NCBI RefSeq assembly: GCF_002104995.1
Contig: NW_024468328.1
Span: forward strand, 1 to 39,541
From: Linderina pennispora
Lineage: Eukaryota; Kickxellomycota; Kickxellomycetes; Kickxellales; Kickxellaceae
Direction: 5' to 3'
Length of the DNA stretch: 39,541 nucleotides
Position 1 is the first letter of the stretch. The number at the start of each line of letters is the position of its first letter. A program made the translations under genes and the position numbers. Positions 37,108-39,541 of this stretch are shown one piece after another. A model generated the notes under the pieces. The model saw nothing but the letters and a program-made list of their open reading frames with translations. It made no database searches and was not told the origin of the DNA.

Positions 37108-39541
37108 ATGAGCAATCAGCAGCCCACATTTGGCCTGCCGCCGTCCAGTCGTGGAGGTCGCGGACGTGGCCGTGGACGGGGCGGATATCGCGGTGGCAGC
37201 CATGGTTTCTCGGGCTACGGCATGGCGCAACAAAACACGCTAGACGGGCTGGACACATTCTTCCCTGAAATGGCCGACAGCAGCGCGGTGCAGGGGAGCT
37301 ATATCAACAACCTTGAGAGCAAGTACGACAATGTCCGGCAAATCGACGAGATCGACAGCAAGCTCGGGTTTGCGCGGTACCAAGAGGGCCCGACACGCCT
37401 TGGCTGGCTAATCAACATGCACGCAACATCGGTGGTCGACAGCGACCGCAACTCGACAAAAGCTGCAGTGGACTATTATTTCCTGGAGCAAGATGGCGGC
37501 TCTTTCAAGTGCACACTGCTGTACCAGCCGTATTTCTACGTTGTGTGTGTGCCGGGGACCGAAGGCGAGGTAGAGGAGTGGCTTGTGAGGCAGTACGAGA
37601 AATTCGTCGAGCGCGTCAGCGTGGTGGAGCGCGAGGATCTGGGCATGGCTAACCATCTGACAGGGCAGCTGTGCAAGCTGGTGCAGATTGTGTTCCGCAA
37701 TGTGCAGGATCTGTTGGCGGTGCGGGCGCGAGCTGCAGCCAATTATCAAGCGCAACGCGAACCGCAGCGCCCTGGTCGATGCGTACATGGACGACGGCGA
37801 GCAGACAGTGCGGGAGGTCGAGGACTGTCTGCTGGAGATGCGCCGAGTTTGATGTTCCATATTACTTGCGGGTAGCCATTGACAAAAGCATTCGCGTCGG
37901 GCTGTGGTACGATGTCGCTGCAGATGCAGGCGAGATCACATTAACCAGGCGCGAGGACCTGGTGCAGCGTGCAGATCCAGTCGTGCTGGCATTCGATATT
38001 GAGACGACCAAGCTGCCGTTAAAGTTCCCCGACGCAGCCATTGACATGATCATGATGATTTCGTACATGGTCGATGGACAGGGATACCTGATTACCAACC
38101 GCGAGGTGGTCTCTGAAGACATTGAGGATTTCGAGTACACACCGACCAAGGAGTTCCCCGGGCCGTTCATCATTTTCAACGAGCCAGATGAAGCGGCGCT
38201 AATCCAGCGGTTCTTTGACCACATCCGTGAGGCCAAGCCCACAGTCCTGGCTACGTATAACGGAGACATGTTCGATTGGCCGTTCGTCGAGGCGCGAGCC
38301 ATACACCATGGCTTCGATATGCGCGCAGAGATCGGGTGGTACCGGGACGAGTCGGACGAGTACAAGTGCCGCAGTGCGTGCACATGGACTGTTTCCGGTG
38401 GGTAAAGCGCGACAGTTACTTGCCGGTCGGCAGTCACGGCTTGAAGGCAGTGACCACGGCCAAGCTCGGCTACAATCCGATGGAGATCGACCCGAGGACA
38501 TGACGAGGTTTGCTGGCCGAGCAGCCGCAGACACTGGCACAGTACTCGGTGTCAGATGCGGTGGCCACATACTACCTGTATATGAAGTACGTCAACCCGT
38601 TCATCTTCTCGCTGTGCAACATCATTCCGCTGAATCCTGACGACGTGTGCTGCGCAAAGGCTCGGGGACTTTGTGCGAGACGCTTTTGATGGTTGAGGCG
38701 TATGTGGCCAATGTTGCGATTCCAAACAAGCACGCCGACCCGCCCGAGCGCCTGTACGACGGACACTTGATTGAGACCGAGACATATGTGGGCGGGCATG
38801 TCGAGGCACTGGAGGCCGGGGTGTTCCGCAGCGACATCCCGATGCAGTTCCGGATCGACTCGTCGGGCGTACAAAGGCTGCTTGACGAACTGGACCGAGC
38901 ACTGAAGTTCAGCATCGAGGTCGAAGGCAAGCACAAGATGGAGGAAATCGACAACTATGACGAGGTGCGCGCAGCCATTGCTGGCAAGCTGGAGGACATG
39001 CGCGACACGCCGCACCGCAACGAGACGCCGCTGATCTACCATTTGGACGTGGCAGCCATGTACCCAAACATTATCCTGACCAACCGGCTGCAGCCCGACG
39101 CAATAGTGAGCGACGCCGTATGCGCATCCTGCGACTTTAACGTGCCAGGCAAGACTGCGATAGGCGCATGCCGTGGCTCTGGCGAGGCGAGTATTTCCCG
39201 GCCAAGCGCGGTGAAGTCAACATGCTCAAGGCCAAGCTGCAGGGCGAGATGTTCCCGCCGGCGCCGCGCTCAAAGCCCGATGCGCCGATGCGCTCGTTCG
39301 ACCAGCTCTCCAAGGCCGACCAGGCGGCGAGCTGAGGAAGCGCGTGTCGGACTACTCGCGCAAGGTCTACCATCGGCTGCGCGACACCAAAGTCGAGGAG
39401 CGTGAGGCGGTGATTTGCCAGCGCGAGAACCCGTTCTATGTCGATACAGTGCGCAATTTCCGTGACCGGCGGTACGTATACAAGGGCCTGCTGAAGAAGG
39501 AGAAGCGCAAATTGGACGAGGCCATTGCCAACAGCGACCAT
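37108..39541 (+). CDS. POL2: DNA polymerase epsilon catalytic subunit, 5' part only, about eight frameshifts
   Basis: The leading-strand replicative polymerase. The N terminus has an RGG-rich tail ([12 protein letters not shown]), then [19 protein letters not shown], typical of Pol2. The exonuclease domain shows Exo I ([17 protein letters not shown]) and Exo II in [19 protein letters not shown]. Further on are [39 protein letters not shown] and the start of the polymerase domain, [20 protein letters not shown], with the motif A aspartate. The gene runs off the right edge near residue 810. The first 620 bases are clean; the frame then changes near 37731, 37843, 38376, 38493, 38513, 38646, 39155 and 39327 by single-base gains or losses. 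All motifs persist, so sequence error is more likely than decay. Confidence 0.92.

Noticed and set aside
37730-39541. POL2 breaks explained by introns
   Set aside because: The frame changes occur within continuous conserved sequence with one or two bases gained or lost; there are no intron-length gaps or splice sites.

Overview
The window reads as gene-dense nuclear DNA of a fungus. It holds monocistronic genes on both strands, four short GT-AG introns (107, 215, 107 and 124 nt) that restore protein reading frames, and typical fungal proteins: Mpe1, Ist1, a Vac7-like protein, an Atf1-like bZIP factor and GPI-type wall proteins. Retention of Ragulator LAMTOR5, an RS-tailed Mpe1/RBBP6 and E2F/MBF-like promoter motifs fits an early-diverging lineage (my guess is Zoopagomycota, Kickxellomycotina-like). 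That placement is inference, not proof.

Layout. 1-2.5 kb: MRT4 (3' end off the window) and dihydrofolate synthase, both on the minus strand and full of single-base frameshifts. 2.5-4.0 kb: no gene seen, one perfect CRE palindrome. 4.0-10.4 kb: a minus-strand block of MPE1/RBBP6, an RCC1-repeat protein, IST1 and an acyl-protein thioesterase. 10.6-15.3 kb: one very large repeat-built secreted wall protein with three repeat classes and a 672-bp higher-order repeat. 15.3-17.7 kb: promoter-type DNA. 17.7-19.9 kb: a Vac7-like vacuolar protein. 20-22.2 kb: no long gene, but two candidate micro-exons upstream of an ATF/CREB-type bZIP gene (22.2-23.2 kb). 23.5-24.4 kb: a small GPI-type protein with an 18-bp minisatellite. 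24.7-27.6 kb: aldose 1-epimerase, enolase-phosphatase E1 and LAMTOR5. 27.7-29.9 kb: a ZIP zinc transporter with an unusual Cys-Pro repeat ectodomain. 30.2-32.6 kb: histone H2A.Z (its ATG alone sits in exon 1), a divergent centrin and an Sdt1-like nucleotidase. 32.9-36.8 kb: decayed LTR-retroelement pieces in both orientations. 37.1 kb to the end: DNA polymerase epsilon catalytic subunit (3' end off the window), again frameshift-rich.

The genes do not form one pathway. Themes recur: vacuole/endosome function (IST1, Vac7-like, LAMTOR5), cell surface (two repeat-bearing secreted proteins), and S-phase/chromatin (H2A.Z, centrin, POL2), whose upstream regions share ACGCG/TTTCGCG elements. The most unusual items are the alternating Cys-Pro module array on the ZIP transporter, the Cys-bearing 48/40-residue repeat family with its higher-order duplication, and the two phase-matched micro-exons before the bZIP gene. 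Frameshifts cluster in the outer ~2.4 kb at each end while the middle is almost clean, which points to poor sequence quality at contig ends rather than to pseudogenes.
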